Shown: piece after piece, positions 1 through 8,723 of the stretch | Numbering within the stretch: position 1 is the first letter of the stretch | Layout: every line of letters starts with the position of its first letter | Source of the DNA: Bacteroides mediterraneensis | GTDB taxonomy: Bacteria; Bacteroidota; Bacteroidia; Bacteroidales; Bacteroidaceae | Length of the DNA: 64,000 nt | Assembly (NCBI RefSeq): GCF_025993685.1 | Contig: NZ_DAJPEN010000001.1 | Location: 2,728,001 to 2,792,000, forward strand | Direction: 5' to 3' | Notes under the pieces: model-generated | Told to the model about the DNA's origin: nothing | Seen by the model: the letters and a program-made list of their open reading frames with translations, nothing else | Database searches by the model: none | Made by a program: the position numbers and the translations under genes

Positions 1-33
1 GTTTTCGGTCTGAGCTTGAACTATAAATTTTAA
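1..33 (+). CDS. C-terminal end of an outer-membrane beta-barrel protein (partial)
   Basis: The first ten codons before the TAA at 31-33 read VFGLSLNYKF. Alternating hydrophobic residues ending in a terminal Phe are the usual last strand of a Bacteroidetes outer-membrane barrel (TonB-dependent receptor or porin). A perfect terminator hairpin follows directly, which supports a real gene end. The rest of the gene lies outside the window, so the exact family cannot be given. Confidence 0.6.
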   Translation, partial: VFGLSLNYKF

Positions 34-39
34 ACTTTT

Positions 40-90
40 CCGCTCCGTATCACATACATCCAGTCATTTCTGATACGGAGCGGATTTTTT
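40..90 (+). terminator. Rho-independent terminator
   Basis: A perfect 13-bp inverted repeat (CCGCTCCGTATCA at 40-52 and its complement at 71-83) has an 18-nt loop and is followed by ATTTTTT. It sits 7 nt after the stop codon of the barrel-protein fragment. Confidence 0.9.
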
Positions 91-181
91 ATGTCAGACA
101 TCCTCTTTCAGACAATTTGTTACATTTCGGCTCCACCTATGAAAAAAGCTACAATTTATTGCCCTTATTCCTCTCTTTTTA

Positions 182-189
182 TATATTTG
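182..189 (+). promoter_or_regulatory. Bacteroides -7 promoter box for the S41 lipoprotein
   Basis: TATATTTG matches the Bacteroides -7 consensus TAnnTTTG exactly and lies 38 nt before the ATG at 228. I do not see a clean TTTG -33 box at the expected distance, so only the -7 element is claimed. Confidence 0.45.
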
Positions 190-227
190 TGACCTAATAT
201 CCTTACAAACCCCTCAAAAATTAAACT

Positions 228-1799
228 ATGAGCAAGAAACTATCGTGGGCACTTTTATTTACCTTACTAGGAAGTGTTGCATTTACCGGATGTACGGATG
301 AGGATCCACAAGACAAGAACTCTTCCATCAACCAATCCGACAATAACGAGAATACAAATGACGATTCGTCTCAAAGTATATCCAATGAAACCTATTATGC
401 CAACATGTTTGGAAAAGACATTTTAGAAACTTATTATCTGTGGAACGAGGAAATTCATGACGACTTGAACCAATGGAACATTGAAACCAACAACGATCCC
501 ATCGGAACATTCAGCCGGATAAGATACCATGAAGGGGAAAAATACATAGACAAATGGTCCATGCTCACCAACGATATGACTTCCCTTACAAATAATATGA
601 ACGGAACAACCACTTCATTTGGATGGAACTTGAGTTTTTACGATATGTCAGATATAGTAAGCAGAGAACAATATATAGGGGTAGTCAACTTCGTATACAA
701 AGATTCTCCAGCCGCTAAAGCCGGACTCAAACGAGGAGACATTCTCCTTACTTTGGATGGCAACATCATTAATTCCAGTAATTACCAGAATCTCTATTAT
801 AGTAATACACTGACCGTCACACTCGGACTATTGGAGCCGGAAAGTTATACTATTCACGACCAAAACAAGGAAGTATCACTTACTGCCGTTTCCATGTATG
901 AAAATCCGATCATTTGCGACTCCATCTACGAATTCAACGGTAAAAAAGTGGGGTATCTGGCCTACACCAGTTTTGATTTTGCTTCCATCCCTCAGCTCAT
1001 TGAAATCAGCCGTAAATTCAAGGCAGAACAAGTCAAAGAACTCATCCTCGACTTACGCTACAACGGAGGAGGATATGTAACTACAGAACAGGTGCTGGCC
1101 TCTGTGTTTGCTCCCCAGTCTGCTGTAACCAACAAAGAAGTTTTTGAGAAAGAAGTTTATAACAAAACCTTGACTCAATATTACCAAGAAGAAGGGATAA
1201 ATTTGGAATCTCGTTTTGAAACCGATTTTGAATATCAGAATCAAGGGCAAACTGTAAAAGTGAATACCAAAGATGCCAATATCGGGTTGGAAAAAATTTA
1301 TGGCCTGATAAGTTCCGGATCGGCATCTGCTTCGGAAGCCCTTTTGGGAGGGTTGATGCCTTATACTCAGATAGAACTTATCGGAAGCCAGTCGCATGGG
1401 AAATATTGTACCGGCATCATAGTCCCAGCCAAAGAATTCTATGTGAAACCACCTGCCGAACTTGACAATTGGGGAACTTACGTCATGATAAGTATTTATC
1501 AGAACGCACTTGGCGAAACGCCTTGCATGCCCGACGGACTGACTCCTGACATTGCCGTAAAAGACAATCCGCTACTTCCCTATGCAATAGGGGATGTGAA
1601 CGAGCCTCTCTTAAAACAAGCACTCATCGAAGCCGGGCGCACATACGATGAAAGCACCATATCTACCACTCTCAGCCGTAGTATGGTTTCCAGACTCCGT
1701 AAACTACCCCAGACAGAAAACGGGACTTTTGGAAAACGTATTCTGACATTACCTTCAAAAGTCGCCCACGATATGCTTATCAAAGCAGGGGCTCAATAA
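228..1799 (+). CDS. S41-family (C-terminal processing type) peptidase lipoprotein with PDZ domain
   Basis: This 523-residue protein is a predicted surface or periplasmic lipoprotein serine protease. The signal peptide ends in a lipobox (FTGC, Cys22), followed by an acidic Asn/Ser-rich linker to about residue 50. A PDZ-like domain covers about 145-200 (DSPAAKAGLKRGDILLTLDG). The S41 domain follows, with the nucleophile motif SGSASASE near 363-370 (likely Ser367) and the Lys partner of the Ser/Lys dyad in SHGK near 391. It stands alone between two terminators and converges on the PUL. Substrate is unknown. The family resemblance is clear from the motifs; involvement in the neighbouring PUL is only possible. 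Confidence 0.88.
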   Translation: MSKKLSWALLFTLLGSVAFTGCTDEDPQDKNSSINQSDNNENTNDDSSQSISNETYYANMFGKDILETYYLWNEEIHDDLNQWNIETNNDPIGTFSRIRYHEGEKYIDKWSMLTNDMTSLTNNMNGTTTSFGWNLSFYDMSDIVSREQYIGVVNFVYKDSPAAKAGLKRGDILLTLDGNIINSSNYQNLYYSNTLTVTLGLLEPESYTIHDQNKEVSLTAVSMYENPIICDSIYEFNGKKVGYLAYTSFDFASIPQLIEISRKFKAEQVKELILDLRYNGGGYVTTEQVLASVFAPQSAVTNKEVFEKEVYNKTLTQYYQEEGINLESRFETDFEYQNQGQTVKVNTKDANIGLEKIYGLISSGSASASEALLGGLMPYTQIELIGSQSHGKYCTGIIVPAKEFYVKPPAELDNWGTYVMISIYQNALGETPCMPDGLTPDIAVKDNPLLPYAIGDVNEPLLKQALIEAGRTYDESTISTTLSRSMVSRLRKLPQTENGTFGKRILTLPSKVAHDMLIKAGAQ

Positions 1800-1826
1800 T
1801 ATTGTCACATTCAATAAGGAAAAATC

Positions 1827-1868
1827 AGCCGGTCAGCCTCGTAAAGAGAGCTTGCCGGCTGTTTTTTC
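1827..1868 (+). terminator. Terminator after the S41 gene
   Basis: AGCCGG (1827-1832) pairs with CCGGCT (1855-1860), with an inner AGC/GCT pairing, and is followed by GTTTTTTC. It lies 28 nt after the stop codon at 1799 and would also separate this gene from the convergent PUL operon. Confidence 0.7.
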
Positions 1869-1896
1869 TAGAAAATATACAGATACATTTTAAGGA

Positions 1897-3135
1897 TTAT
1901 TCATCCCACACCAGATATGCAGAAATCAGCCAGTGGTTCAATTCATTGCCACTTGCAGGCTGTGCCTCAGGAATACTGACCGTAAAGGTATGTTTGCCAG
2001 CCTTCAAGCCTTTCAAGCTTATTTCCTCCGGCACCACATCCGAACCCGGGCACCAGTTAGAACGAGACAAGTCGGAGGAAGCCAAGGGTTCTTCCACTTC
2101 TTTAGTCTTATAGCCTTCCTCACTGATATAAGCCGCCAGACGTTTGATCAACCATACTCCTGTAGCGGGATTAAAACGACGGAAAGAAGCACAATCATCC
2201 CGCCAAGGAATGAAATTATAGACCTCTTTCCCATCCACAGAGAGAATATTTCGTTTCTGTACAAATTCATCTCCACCTTCATGACCTCCATGGCCGGTGA
2301 CGATGTATTTCAGACGCACATTCTTTGCATTCTCCGGTAATACGAAATCGGTAGAAACTGATTTTCGCGCAAAAATATCCGGATACGTCTGCCCGATGTA
2401 ATACACCGTATTCATCAAGGGCTCTACATGACGGCGTACCAGTTTCTCACAGGTCACCGGCGTTTCCTTTATCTTCAGCTCCATACTGGCCACATAGCCC
2501 TCTTTCGTCCAAGTATCAATAAAAATGCCGACATAGGCTTCTCCTTTCAAAGCCGGATATAAATCGGTGATATCCTGCTCCCACTGCACACAATTCTCCC
2601 ATTTGGGGATATAGACCGGACGGCGCTTGCTGGACAACGAATCATCATTCTCACTGTAATATCCCACCCCAAATGGCGTCATGAAACGCATCAGTTCAAT
2701 CGTAGGCAAGTAATCCTTTCCAGGTACGATTCCCACCATCTTCTCCAATTTCAGGCTGTCAATTTCCGGAAACTTCTTTTTTCCCTGTGCAATACTCAAC
2801 AGATTGATGGCAGAATGTTTGGGAATCACAAAGCAAGAACCCGACTTATCCCATCGGTCGCCATTTGAAGCCACCGTCACTTTCACACTCACCGTTACAT
2901 CCCGTTGGTAATCGGGTATCTGAATCTTCTTCAGAATGATACGCCCGTTCACCAGATGAATGACACCATTGGTATCAGCCTCAGCGTAATTGGGATATGC
3001 ATCCGGTGCAAAACGAATACTTTCCTTATTAAACACCGCCAAGTTTAAATCTCCCTTGGCCGGGAGTTCCTTATGTCCTGCCGCATAGATGTTCATGGCT
3101 ACGAACAAGGAAACAAACATACTAACTATCTTCAT
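1897..3135 (-). CDS. PNGase F-type peptide-N-glycosidase (secreted)
   Basis: The 412-residue product begins with a Sec signal peptide (cleavage near YAAG, residue 20). Its body resembles the two jelly-roll domains of Elizabethkingia PNGase F, which removes whole N-glycans by hydrolysing the Asn-glycan amide. The DRWD segment (93-96), FMTPFGVGYY (151-160), GHGGHEGGDEF (281-291) and SNWCPG near 357 line up with known PNGase F segments. From remembered alignment, catalytic Asp60 corresponds to Asp96 and Glu206 to Glu290, while Glu118 corresponds to Asp207 (IDTW), a conservative change. It is the last gene of the PUL, 14 nt after the GHL10-like gene. Activity is inferred, not shown. Confidence 0.85.
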   Translation of the reverse strand: MKIVSMFVSLFVAMNIYAAGHKELPAKGDLNLAVFNKESIRFAPDAYPNYAEADTNGVIHLVNGRIILKKIQIPDYQRDVTVSVKVTVASNGDRWDKSGSCFVIPKHSAINLLSIAQGKKKFPEIDSLKLEKMVGIVPGKDYLPTIELMRFMTPFGVGYYSENDDSLSSKRRPVYIPKWENCVQWEQDITDLYPALKGEAYVGIFIDTWTKEGYVASMELKIKETPVTCEKLVRRHVEPLMNTVYYIGQTYPDIFARKSVSTDFVLPENAKNVRLKYIVTGHGGHEGGDEFVQKRNILSVDGKEVYNFIPWRDDCASFRRFNPATGVWLIKRLAAYISEEGYKTKEVEEPLASSDLSRSNWCPGSDVVPEEISLKGLKAGKHTFTVSIPEAQPASGNELNHWLISAYLVWDE

Positions 3136-3149
3136 ATACTTATAAATGA

Positions 3150-5198
3150 TTATTTTACAACCTCCAAACCTCTCTTGTCCAAATAGGCCTTAAATTTACG
3201 AAGGTATTCCTCATCCGGACCGTCAAAGAAAGAAACTCCAGAAGCACCGTTGTTAAAAGCTTCATCCAACGCCTGCTCGAATGTATTTTTAATATCCGGA
3301 AACATCAGCCCCGCATAAATCCTCGCTTTTCCATGAACAGTCTGTACACTTTCCTTGACCGAACGTCCAATCCATTCCGGTCCTTCATAATAAAAGCCAT
3401 TGTAAATCATCGGGAAATATGCATCGAGCGACCATTCTCCCCAATCCTGACGCACCATCTTACGAGCCATCGACGGACCGGGGAATACAGCTGCTGAGAT
3501 TTGTTTCCCTTCTGCCTTGAGAGTCTGCGTAATCTTATCCACCACACGCGTAATGGCATCCAAGCGGAAGTTTATCCACGACTGGTCTTCCATCGGATAT
3601 TTCAATTCCAACGGATCCTTCCCGGTCTGTTCCTTAAACATTCTCCGACACACCTCACAGTAACAATAATCGTATTCCGGCAATTCCGCCGTCTGCTCAA
3701 TGCCATAATTCTTCCATAAACTAACCGGAAGCACCACGTCCGGAAAACGAACGTAATCCAGATGTACCCCATCCACATAAGGCAGATTCGCTTCTTTCAA
3801 ATAATCAGCAGCCAAATATTCAGCCACTCCTTCATGATTCGGGCACAAAAAACGATAATAATCCACATAAGCCGGTTTATCATAACAAGACTCTCCCTTA
3901 CGATTTACGGCAAACCAGTCAGGATGTGCTTCAAGGACCTCCTTACGGTTCATCGTCCACTTCCAATAATGAGCCTCCAGCCCCGCATCTTTACACATCC
4001 GGTATGTGTTCTCGTCATATCCTTCAAACATGACTCCACTAATACCGCATTCTTTCATCAAGGCAAAATAGTTTTTATAAAACTCATCCCCTTTTTCTTT
4101 ATCAATACGCATCCAGACCCAGTTCTTTACCTGGCGGGGAACAATCGCCTCACAGGTAAACCGCCCATTCTGATCCACCACGTAACGTACTTTTTCTTCC
4201 GGCACACTTACCGACATACAGAATGTACGACTGGTAGCCTCTACTAATATTTCTGCCCCCACAGGTAAATCGCGGAGCTCCGCATCGGTCAAAAAGAAAT
4301 TTTCTTTGGCACGCAGATAGTTCTTCTCTTTAGCATAATAATCCAGCTGTGCATAAAACATGGCCCACAACAATTTATAAGCAGCCCAATTGTAAGGATA
4401 TTTGAAAGCCTCCGTACCTTTTCCTACTACTTTATCCGAAAGATACAAAAATCCCCAACGGTCGGGCATGTGCATATCAATTCGTCCCGTAGGCATCCAT
4501 ACCCAGTTTTCCTCCCGCTGTCCGGGCTTCAACCACTGCACCCGTGAGAAATTAATACGCCAGTAATTCCCTTCCTTAGCCGGGTTGGAGAAATTCACCG
4601 TCAACGCCTTATGAGGTATAGCCATTTCTACCGTCCATTGTGTGTCTTTATCGTTTGATTTGTTCAATGTTCCTTCACGATGCACAGCCAGTTGCAGTCC
4701 CGGGCAATCCCATTGCACCATGAAATTACCCCCCGAACGGTAAGGCTTATCCAGCATCAAATCGAATATGACTCCCTTTGCGTTGGTTTCTATTTCAAAA
4801 TAATTTTGTCCGTCGCCATCCGGGTCTAAAAACACCTCAAAATCATTATCGTAATAAATGATTGTATCCCGCTGACTCAGCTTTGCCTTAATATCCTCTT
4901 CCTGCAAAGTGGCAGCCACATAAAGATAGTAATCATCCCACAACATTTTGGCAGATGTATCATAACAAGGCTTGGCAAATCCCTTTCCACTTATGTCTAC
5001 AAAAGAAGCAGTGGGTTGCGCTTTCTTCCAATCCGCCTCATCCAACTTTCCGTCAATCTTTATTTTTCCATTTGTACGATAGCAGACATAACCTTCGGGC
5101 AACGTAAGCATACGCTCGTATCTTGTATATAAATTCTGCGCCCAAAGCTGTCCCACTACTAACAATGCAAACAAACTACATATTACTTGTTTTTTCAT
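3150..5198 (-). CDS. Secreted CBM9-like / GHL10-type glycoside hydrolase-like protein
   Basis: This 682-residue protein has a Sec signal peptide (to about residue 20). An N-terminal CBM9-like beta-sandwich runs from about 40 to 260 (DGKLDEADWKKA, DNDFEVFLDPDGDGQNYFEIE, WTVEMAIP). The second half is a TIM-barrel of the hydrolase-like family 10 kind (YngK-like), with the hallmark GVHLDYVRFP near 460-470, the CxxC pair in CYCEVCRRMF and PMIYNG further on. Members of this family have poorly defined substrates. It lies 11 nt after the fucosidase gene and 14 nt before the PNGase F-type gene, so all three should be co-transcribed. Domain assignment is firm; the substrate is not known. Confidence 0.78.
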   Translation of the reverse strand: MKKQVICSLFALLVVGQLWAQNLYTRYERMLTLPEGYVCYRTNGKIKIDGKLDEADWKKAQPTASFVDISGKGFAKPCYDTSAKMLWDDYYLYVAATLQEEDIKAKLSQRDTIIYYDNDFEVFLDPDGDGQNYFEIETNAKGVIFDLMLDKPYRSGGNFMVQWDCPGLQLAVHREGTLNKSNDKDTQWTVEMAIPHKALTVNFSNPAKEGNYWRINFSRVQWLKPGQREENWVWMPTGRIDMHMPDRWGFLYLSDKVVGKGTEAFKYPYNWAAYKLLWAMFYAQLDYYAKEKNYLRAKENFFLTDAELRDLPVGAEILVEATSRTFCMSVSVPEEKVRYVVDQNGRFTCEAIVPRQVKNWVWMRIDKEKGDEFYKNYFALMKECGISGVMFEGYDENTYRMCKDAGLEAHYWKWTMNRKEVLEAHPDWFAVNRKGESCYDKPAYVDYYRFLCPNHEGVAEYLAADYLKEANLPYVDGVHLDYVRFPDVVLPVSLWKNYGIEQTAELPEYDYCYCEVCRRMFKEQTGKDPLELKYPMEDQSWINFRLDAITRVVDKITQTLKAEGKQISAAVFPGPSMARKMVRQDWGEWSLDAYFPMIYNGFYYEGPEWIGRSVKESVQTVHGKARIYAGLMFPDIKNTFEQALDEAFNNGASGVSFFDGPDEEYLRKFKAYLDKRGLEVVK

Positions 5199-5209
5199 AT
5201 CCTATTTCA

Positions 5210-6556
5210 TTAATTACTTTCAATAACCTGCCCTGCTCCCCGATACAATTTAACCGGCCCGTCCAATAGCACAGCCACAACCGTTATCTGCGGATCGAGC
5301 ACACGATCGGGCACATCAATATAGAGATTACCAGGAACCTCACTCCAATAGTTTTTATTGTAAACCTTGTAAGACAACATAGCCCCGTTGCCAACTACCC
5401 ACACACGGTTTACCTTATTCATTAACCCCTTCACTTCAATCGGTCCGTTAGGTTTATAAGGCAAATACAGATACAGGATATCTCCGCCTTTATTCAAAGT
5501 GGTATATCCTTGAAAGTGTTCTGCCGGAATACCAGCCCGAGTGTCATAAATAGCTTCTTTATGTTTCTTGGTCCAACGCCCAAATTCTTTCAAGATAGCC
5601 ACTTGCTCTTCAGGAATGGTTCCATCTTCCTTCGGACCGATGTCCAGCAACAGATTCCCTCCCATACTCAGACAGTCGACAAACGTACGCAACAAGATAA
5701 AAGGAGATTTATAATTGGTATCCGTATGCTGATATCCCCACGAATCATTCATTGTCATACACAATTCCCAGTATTTATCCTGAGGACGCACAATTGGAAC
5801 CCCCTGTTCAGGAGTGGCATAATCTCCATAACCCTGGATACGGGAATTAATAATCACATTTTTATTGTCCGAACGCAACAAATCTACAATTCCCTTTGAA
5901 TTCCAAGCCTCAGCCGTTTGTTCCCAATCACCGTCAAACCAATACAAATCCGGTTTCCACGTTTTATTCAATTCCGACAGCTGTGCCATATTAAATTCCA
6001 CAAAACGCTTCCAACGTACAGAATCATTCGTATAACGCACATCAGTACGTGTCATATTCGGATAATCCGGATGCGACCAATCCAACAGCGAATAATAAAA
6101 TCCCAGTTTCAACCCTTGCTTACGGACTTCTTTGACAAAAGGACTGATTAAATCTCGTTTTGCCGGTGTACACTTCACCGTACTCAACTCTCCGGCTTTA
6201 GTATCCCACAAGGCCATACCATCATGATGCTTGGTCGTAATGACAGTATAACGCGCCCCACTTTCTTTTATCAAATCCACCCAAACCTTCGGGTCATATT
6301 TTGAGGCTGTAAAGCCATTTTTCTGACTCATATATTCCTCATAAGGCAAATACTTATTAAAGAAAGACCAGCTTTCGGATACTCCCTTTACCGAATAAAT
6401 ACCCCAATGGATGAAAATGCCTAACTTAGCATTCGCAAACCACTCCATTCTTTTTTCTTTCTGTGCATCCACTTGTTCCTTCTCCGGTGTCTGCCCCCAA
6501 AGAGGAGTCCCCAAAAATCCAAACAAAAGCAATGCCGAAACCAATTGATTTTTCAT
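5210..6556 (-). CDS. GH29 alpha-L-fucosidase (secreted)
   Basis: The 448-residue protein has a signal peptide (MKNQLVSALLLFGFLGTPLW) and a GH29 TIM barrel. Diagnostic segments are FANAKLGIFIHWGIYSV (about 40-56), YTVITTKHHDGMALWDTK (about 103-120), and LYWFDGDWE, whose Asp near 208 is at the position of the GH29 nucleophile. GH29 enzymes remove terminal alpha-L-fucose with retention of configuration. The C-terminal part (about 350-448) is a beta-sandwich as usual. It is the first enzyme gene after the SusD gene. A role in removing core or antennary fucose from N-glycans is inferred from the PNGase F-type neighbour. Confidence 0.92.
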   Translation of the reverse strand: MKNQLVSALLLFGFLGTPLWGQTPEKEQVDAQKEKRMEWFANAKLGIFIHWGIYSVKGVSESWSFFNKYLPYEEYMSQKNGFTASKYDPKVWVDLIKESGARYTVITTKHHDGMALWDTKAGELSTVKCTPAKRDLISPFVKEVRKQGLKLGFYYSLLDWSHPDYPNMTRTDVRYTNDSVRWKRFVEFNMAQLSELNKTWKPDLYWFDGDWEQTAEAWNSKGIVDLLRSDNKNVIINSRIQGYGDYATPEQGVPIVRPQDKYWELCMTMNDSWGYQHTDTNYKSPFILLRTFVDCLSMGGNLLLDIGPKEDGTIPEEQVAILKEFGRWTKKHKEAIYDTRAGIPAEHFQGYTTLNKGGDILYLYLPYKPNGPIEVKGLMNKVNRVWVVGNGAMLSYKVYNKNYWSEVPGNLYIDVPDRVLDPQITVVAVLLDGPVKLYRGAGQVIESN

Positions 6557-6668
6557 GATAATAAAAGATTTAAATTAACTATAAACTCCTACTCAAACGC
6601 AATAGAAAACTCGGACCAAGCTCTTCTTCTGTTCATTTAAGAAGTATGTCCTGCGAGCAAAAACAAAA

Positions 6669-6730
6669 ATAGCCTAACAATGCTCAAATATACAGATTTA
6701 TCCTCTGTAAATTAGATTGTCAGGCTATTT
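6669..6730 (-). terminator. Hairpin between susD-like gene and hydrolase genes
   Basis: AATAGCCTAACAAT (6669-6682) and ATTGTCAGGCTATT (6717-6730) form a 14-bp stem with one G-T pair. On the minus strand it is followed by TTTTTGTTTT. It lies directly after the SusD stop codon. It may act as an attenuator that lowers expression of the downstream enzymes relative to the transport pair, or protect the 3' end of a susCD mRNA. Confidence 0.75.
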
Positions 6731-6739
6731 TTTTAGTAA

Positions 6740-8704
6740 TTATTTCTGACTATGTCCTAATGACCACCACAATGGAACCATCGTAGTATTTGAACCACCC
6801 AATAATTCCAACGCATGATAATATTCAGCTTCATCTGAGGTCAACAAAGACATCGGATAACGCATACGCTGTGGATAATATTTCCAACTTTGACCGGATT
6901 TCCACGCATCAGGTGTCCAGTCAGACATATCCGAACCAGTCATGATATTCTCATTGGCTGTCATATCAAAGAAAGGCAATCCCAAACGACGCTGATCGGC
7001 CCAAGCTTCCAATACCAGATAGGGCATCTGTGCCAGATATTTTTGAGTGATAATTTTTGTCAGCTTATCATTCAAAGCTTTCCCATACAAAGTCTTAGAA
7101 GCCACAGGATACTGGTATTCCACTTTCTTTTCAGCCTTCGTATACCCGTCTATATAAGTAGCTTCAAAAGAAGAAGGTTCTTCGGTATGCGTATATTTCA
7201 CCGAAGTACCAACACGATTGTATTCTTCAGAGTTAAGATATGCATCTGCATACTTACCGACTCCAAAATAGGTGAAGCTTGCGCGTATTCCCTCTTCATA
7301 AGCCTGCTCATCAGAGACACCGGAAGTATTCCATCCACGAAGAGCTGCTTCAGCCAGCAGAAAATAAGATTCCCAAGCACCATAGAATACCACACGGCCT
7401 AATCCTTCTTCACCTCCGGTGCAATATTCTTTACCCCACAACGGATAACAAGAACGGACACCACTTGCAGTCGTAATCAGTTTATTCTTAGACAGCATCG
7501 GTGACCAACTGCTAGAAGCTCCACTAGGAACTCCATTCCATGTATAAGAGCCTGCTACCTGAATCTTATTCTTACCTTCATCATCCAAAAGCAATTCGCC
7601 ACCATCCGGATTGATAGCCGTTCCTTTACTTGATGCATCAATCATGTTTTCAGCCTTGGTATCATTTACCAGCCAGAACATCTTCAACGCACGAGGATCC
7701 AAATTTGCAGGTATGCCATCCAACCAATACTGCTTTGCAGGATCATCTGTATTGCCTACAAAATGCTGGTCATATTTATATCCCAAATAAGTATTAGGTT
7801 TTGTATAAGTTGCCAAGTCTGGACGCTGCTCTGCGACTGGCACTCCTCCTAGATTGGTCATCAGGTTGTCCATTGTCACAGAAAGAGCCTGTAAGTTCCA
7901 GCTACGTGTGTAAGGATTGGTATAATCATTCCAACCATTATCTGACTTAAACCACAACATGTCCGCCTGGTCCTTGATATAATTTCCACCTTTACATGCA
8001 TCTTCAAATTCATTCTGTGCCTCTCCTACCATATCTGTATTCGTCAGACGCATGGCATAACGCATCCGTAAAGAATTACCCAGTTTCTGCCATTTCTCTG
8101 CCACATACCCATAAGCCGGATCACATTTTGCCTGATCTTCCGTAGGACTTACAGACGTATCAATCTTATTCACCGCATCTTTTAACTCATTCAGAATAAA
8201 TGTGTACGTTTCCTTTTCTGAGTTAAAGACTGGATTCTCTCCTGTGGCAGAATCCAAAGGATAAGGACCAAAAGAATCAGCAAACTGAGCAATTACCATC
8301 GCACGCCAAATACGGGCAAACTGCTCCAGATTATTGTAGAAAGCATCAGAACCAGCTCTTTTAGCTGCTTCATTCACGGCAAACGTAGCATAGGTGATAG
8401 TGTTTGCCAAACACGGATAATAAAAGTTAGAAATATAAGAGTCGTCATACAGCCCGACACTCAACATGCCAGCTTCTCCAAAAGCACGGGCTGCATCCCC
8501 CCAGTTCAAATAGTAGATACGTTCACCCGTACTTGGATCCATCTGAATCTTGCCAATTGCATTATTCAGGAAATATTCAGGCAAGGTGGATTCTATGGGA
8601 GTTTTTGAAGGGTCAGTATTCACTTCATCAAAATCAGAACAAGAATACAAACTACCCATTCCAATCAGTCCCAAACCGATAAAGATTTTATTTATTGTTT
8701 TCAT
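6740..8704 (-). CDS. SusD/RagB-like surface glycan-binding lipoprotein
   Basis: The 654-residue product is a surface lipoprotein (lipobox LYSC, Cys22) that caps the SusC-like barrel and captures oligosaccharides for import. The start (SDFDEVNTDPSKTP) is the standard SusD opening, followed by an all-helical TPR-like body and a C-terminal region with WADQRRLGLPFF and YYPQRMRYP typical of the SusD-like 2 group. It is at the long end of the family. It lies 19 nt after the SusC-like gene. The ligand is inferred to be a glycoprotein glycan from the enzymes downstream. Confidence 0.93.
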   Translation of the reverse strand: MKTINKIFIGLGLIGMGSLYSCSDFDEVNTDPSKTPIESTLPEYFLNNAIGKIQMDPSTGERIYYLNWGDAARAFGEAGMLSVGLYDDSYISNFYYPCLANTITYATFAVNEAAKRAGSDAFYNNLEQFARIWRAMVIAQFADSFGPYPLDSATGENPVFNSEKETYTFILNELKDAVNKIDTSVSPTEDQAKCDPAYGYVAEKWQKLGNSLRMRYAMRLTNTDMVGEAQNEFEDACKGGNYIKDQADMLWFKSDNGWNDYTNPYTRSWNLQALSVTMDNLMTNLGGVPVAEQRPDLATYTKPNTYLGYKYDQHFVGNTDDPAKQYWLDGIPANLDPRALKMFWLVNDTKAENMIDASSKGTAINPDGGELLLDDEGKNKIQVAGSYTWNGVPSGASSSWSPMLSKNKLITTASGVRSCYPLWGKEYCTGGEEGLGRVVFYGAWESYFLLAEAALRGWNTSGVSDEQAYEEGIRASFTYFGVGKYADAYLNSEEYNRVGTSVKYTHTEEPSSFEATYIDGYTKAEKKVEYQYPVASKTLYGKALNDKLTKIITQKYLAQMPYLVLEAWADQRRLGLPFFDMTANENIMTGSDMSDWTPDAWKSGQSWKYYPQRMRYPMSLLTSDEAEYYHALELLGGSNTTMVPLWWSLGHSQK

Positions 8705-8723
8705 TCTGTACTTAATTTAGATA

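Noticed and set aside
2240..2290. The letters GGDEF in the PNGase F-type protein (HEGGDEFVQ), which could suggest a diguanylate cyclase.
   Set aside because: The surrounding sequence matches the PNGase F C-terminal domain (GHGGHEGGDEF, SNWCPG) and nothing of a cyclase fold is present; the match is chance.
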